Shown here: positions 5,010-6,460 of the stretch, one piece after another
How positions within the stretch are numbered: the first letter of the stretch is position 1
How the letters are laid out: every line of letters begins with the position of its first letter
NCBI GenBank assembly: GCA_015522955.1
Contig: WALG01000112.1
Location: forward strand, 1-6,460
Reading direction: 5' to 3'
Origin: DHVE2 group archaeon
GTDB lineage: Archaea > Thermoplasmatota > Thermoplasmata > Thermoplasmatales > Aciduliprofundaceae
Length of the DNA stretch: 6,460 bases
Position numbers and translations under genes: made by a program
Notes under the pieces: generated by a model
What the model was told of the DNA's origin: nothing
Database searches by the model: none
What the model saw: only the letters and a program-made list of their open reading frames with translations

Positions 5010-6314
5010 ATGAGTGCGCTGGATGATGCTCTCAAAATTAAGGAACTGGTAAAGATACATACTGAATGGTTTAGAGACTCACTTCCCATGATCGCTTCGG
5101 AGAACCTAATAAGCCCCATGGCCATGCAATTTTTAGTCTGTGATCTTCACAACAGATACGCCGAAGGACTTCCAGGAAAGAGATACTATCAGGGTAATAT
5201 ATACGTGGATCAGATAGAAAAACTAACTACCGAACTGGCAAAGAAACTATTCCACGTGGATTATGCGGATGTCCGCCCCATAAGTGGCACCAATGCAAAT
5301 CAGGCTGTGCTGTTTGCTCTCACCAAACCGGGGGATGTAATCACAGGACCTCCACTTCAGGGTGGAGCGCACATAAGCAGTGCAAAGTTCGGCTCTGTGG
5401 GAATGCGTGGAGTTCATAAGATTGAGTATCCCTTTGATGTGGAGGAGATGAATATCGATGTTGATTTAAGTGCAAAATTAATCAAAATCGTGAAGCCAAA
5501 GATTGCACTCTTCGGCATGAGTGTATTTCTATTTCCCGCGCCCCTCAAGGAGTTGCAGGATGCATTTCAAGAAGCGGGCACAACGGTATGGTACGATGGT
5601 GCCCATGTCTTGGGACTCATTGCTGGGGGCCAGTTCCAGGATCCCCTCGGAGAAGGGGCTCATGTTATGACAGGCAGTACCCATAAAACACTGCCCGGGC
5701 CGCAGCGTGGAATCATTCTGGCAAATCCTCCGGGTGACGAGGAGAAGCGGGGTAAGTTCTGGAGTAAAATCCAGAGAGGGGTGTTTCCAGGAGTGATAAG
5801 CAATCATCACCTGCATCATATGGCTGCTCTGGCAGTAACTCTGGCAGAACACATCGAATTTGGAAAGCAATATGCGGAGCAAATTGTGGAAAATGCACAA
5901 ACTCTCGCCCAGGAACTCTATGAATACGGATTCAAAGTTCTCGGAGAGAAGAATGGTTTCACAAGGAGCCACACAGTGCTTGTAGATGTTGTTGCCCAGG
6001 GTGGTGGAAGAAAGGTTGCTGAGAATCTGGAGAAGGCAAATATCATCTGTAACTACAATCTTTTGCCCTATGATGACCCCAAAAAGCCCAGAAATCCCAG
6101 CGGTATCAGACTTGGCGTGCAGGAACTCACACGCTTGGGGATGAAGGAAAGCGAGATGAAATACGTTGCAGAGTTGATAAAGAGGGTTGCCGTGGACGGC
6201 GATATCGAGGGAGTAAAGAAAGATGTAACAGAATTCAAAAAAGAGTTCAGCACGGTGCACTACTGCTTCAACGAGGGATACCCGGCCTATCAGTTTCTAG
6301 AGTTTGTGGAATAA
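5010..6314 (+). CDS. glyA: Serine hydroxymethyltransferase (archaeal type)
   Basis: This 434-residue PLP enzyme interconverts serine and glycine while passing a one-carbon unit to a pterin cofactor (tetrahydrofolate or, in many archaea, a methanopterin-type carrier). Visible motifs are IASEN (28-32, E31), RYAEGLPGKRYYQG (49-62) with the substrate/PLP tyrosines, ISGTNANQAV (91-100), YDGAHVLGL (195-203; D196 contacts the PLP nitrogen, H199 stacks on the ring), and TGSTHKTLPGPQRG (221-234) with the PLP-binding lysine K226. SGIRLGVQELTRLGM (364-378) holds the carboxylate-binding R367. Length and the RLG-QELTRLG motif fit the archaeal branch. Val370 stands where most relatives, as I recall them, have Thr. 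The gene has its own promoter region and GGTGAT site, diverges from DUF835 and converges on the tRNA gene. Confidence 0.96.
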   Translation: MSALDDALKIKELVKIHTEWFRDSLPMIASENLISPMAMQFLVCDLHNRYAEGLPGKRYYQGNIYVDQIEKLTTELAKKLFHVDYADVRPISGTNANQAVLFALTKPGDVITGPPLQGGAHISSAKFGSVGMRGVHKIEYPFDVEEMNIDVDLSAKLIKIVKPKIALFGMSVFLFPAPLKELQDAFQEAGTTVWYDGAHVLGLIAGGQFQDPLGEGAHVMTGSTHKTLPGPQRGIILANPPGDEEKRGKFWSKIQRGVFPGVISNHHLHHMAALAVTLAEHIEFGKQYAEQIVENAQTLAQELYEYGFKVLGEKNGFTRSHTVLVDVVAQGGGRKVAENLEKANIICNYNLLPYDDPKKPRNPSGIRLGVQELTRLGMKESEMKYVAELIKRVAVDGDIEGVKKDVTEFKKEFSTVHYCFNEGYPAYQFLEFVE

Positions 6315-6330
6315 TTTTTTCTCTTTTATT
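6315..6330 (+). terminator. T-rich terminator of glyA
   Basis: TTTTTTCTCTTTTATT directly after the glyA TAA (6312-6314) contains a T6 run and a T4 run, as expected for archaeal factor-independent termination. No hairpin precedes it. Confidence 0.6.
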
Positions 6331-6331
6331 T

Positions 6332-6336
6332 AAAAA
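6332..6336 (-). terminator. T5 terminator of the tRNA-Thr gene
   Basis: On the minus strand TTTTT begins two bases after the tRNA discriminator base, a usual place for an archaeal tRNA terminator. It abuts the glyA terminator from the other side. Confidence 0.55.
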
Positions 6337-6337
6337 G

Positions 6338-6460
6338 AGCCACCGGGGGGATTCGAACCCCCGACCTGCTGATCTCCCGGTGCCCCTTTCTTTAGGGGGT
6401 GAAGCACCTTTCTTCTTAAGAAAGGGGCTCTTACAAGTCAGCCGCTCTACCGGGCTAAGC
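6338..6460 (-). tRNA. tRNA-Thr(UGU), intron-containing, first 9 bases outside window
   Basis: Reading the minus strand from the right edge: D-arm GCTT/GAGC with loop AGCCCGGTA (the conserved GG), G26, anticodon stem GCTGA (6442-6438) with TCAGC (6372-6368), variable AGGTC, T-arm GGGGG-TTCGAAT-CCCCC (6362-6346), 3' acceptor strand CGGTGGC (6345-6339) and discriminator T at 6338. After removing the intron the anticodon loop is CUUGUAA, anticodon UGU (6435-6433), reading ACN threonine codons (at least ACA). U73 and a predicted G1-C72, C2-G71 agree with archaeal threonine tRNAs. CCA is not encoded, since CTTTTT follows. The seven 5' acceptor bases (expected GCCACCG or wobble equivalents) and positions 8-9 lie beyond the window. 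Confidence 0.95.
6374..6431 (-). other. 58-base archaeal tRNA intron at position 37/38 with canonical BHB motif
   Basis: The intron lies after A37 (6432) and before A38 (6373). The splice sites form a canonical bulge-helix-bulge: exon bases CUUG (6437-6434) pair with intron CGGG (6379-6376) as a 4-bp helix including two U-G pairs. It is flanked by three-base bulges UAA (6433-6431) and AGA (6375-6373), each cut after its second base. The body folds into an 11-bp stem, GCCCCTTTCTT (6428-6418) with AAGAAAGGGGC (6392-6382), topped by a GGTG-CTT-CACC hairpin (6408-6398). It is the expected substrate of the archaeal splicing endonuclease. It is too short to encode a homing endonuclease. Confidence 0.92.

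Noticed and set aside
5529..6260. Minus-strand open frame of 243 codons opposite glyA
   Set aside because: It is a shadow of glyA, whose catalytic motifs run through the whole region on the other strand. The product resembles no family.
6431..6460. Split or permuted tRNA gene instead of an intron
   Set aside because: Both halves are in normal order, 58 bases apart, with a canonical BHB at position 37/38, so a simple intron explains everything.

Overview
The window looks like ordinary chromosome from a thermophilic archaeon. The evidence is a tRNA gene with an archaeal bulge-helix-bulge intron, AT-rich TATA boxes 22-40 bases before genes, GGTGA-type ribosome binding sites, an archaeal L10e ribosomal protein, a DUF835 protein, a presenilin-like membrane protease and an archaeal-style topoisomerase IA. 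DUF835 and the overall protein flavour fit Thermoplasmatota, possibly near Aciduliprofundum/DHVE2. That placement is from memory and is not proven by the window.

Layout. The left part (1-3318) reads on the minus strand: topA, then a presenilin/signal-peptide-peptidase homologue whose start overlaps the end of topA by 11 bases, then the N-terminus of a metal ABC-transporter binding protein that runs off the left edge. The last gene has its own TATA box and a near-perfect 19-base palindrome of DtxR/MntR-operator type between the TATA box and the start codon. Bases 3319-3789 lie between divergent topA and rpl10e. They hold no convincing gene but contain a G/C-rich cluster of related hairpins and degenerate direct repeats, plus one weak small reading frame. 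Next come rpl10e on the plus strand and a DUF835 gene on the minus strand, meeting tail to tail with an 8-base overlap. A 100-base divergent promoter region separates DUF835 from glyA on the plus strand. The right edge carries a convergent tRNA-Thr(UGU) gene with a 58-base intron; its first nine bases fall outside the window.

How the genes relate. Most are housekeeping: DNA topology, translation, and one-carbon/serine-glycine metabolism. The topA-protease pair looks translationally coupled. The binding protein looks like a separately controlled, metal-repressed transporter unit. I found no convincing new multi-gene system. The items most worth a second look are the metal-type operator, the hairpin-repeat cluster upstream of topA, and the neatly folding tRNA intron.
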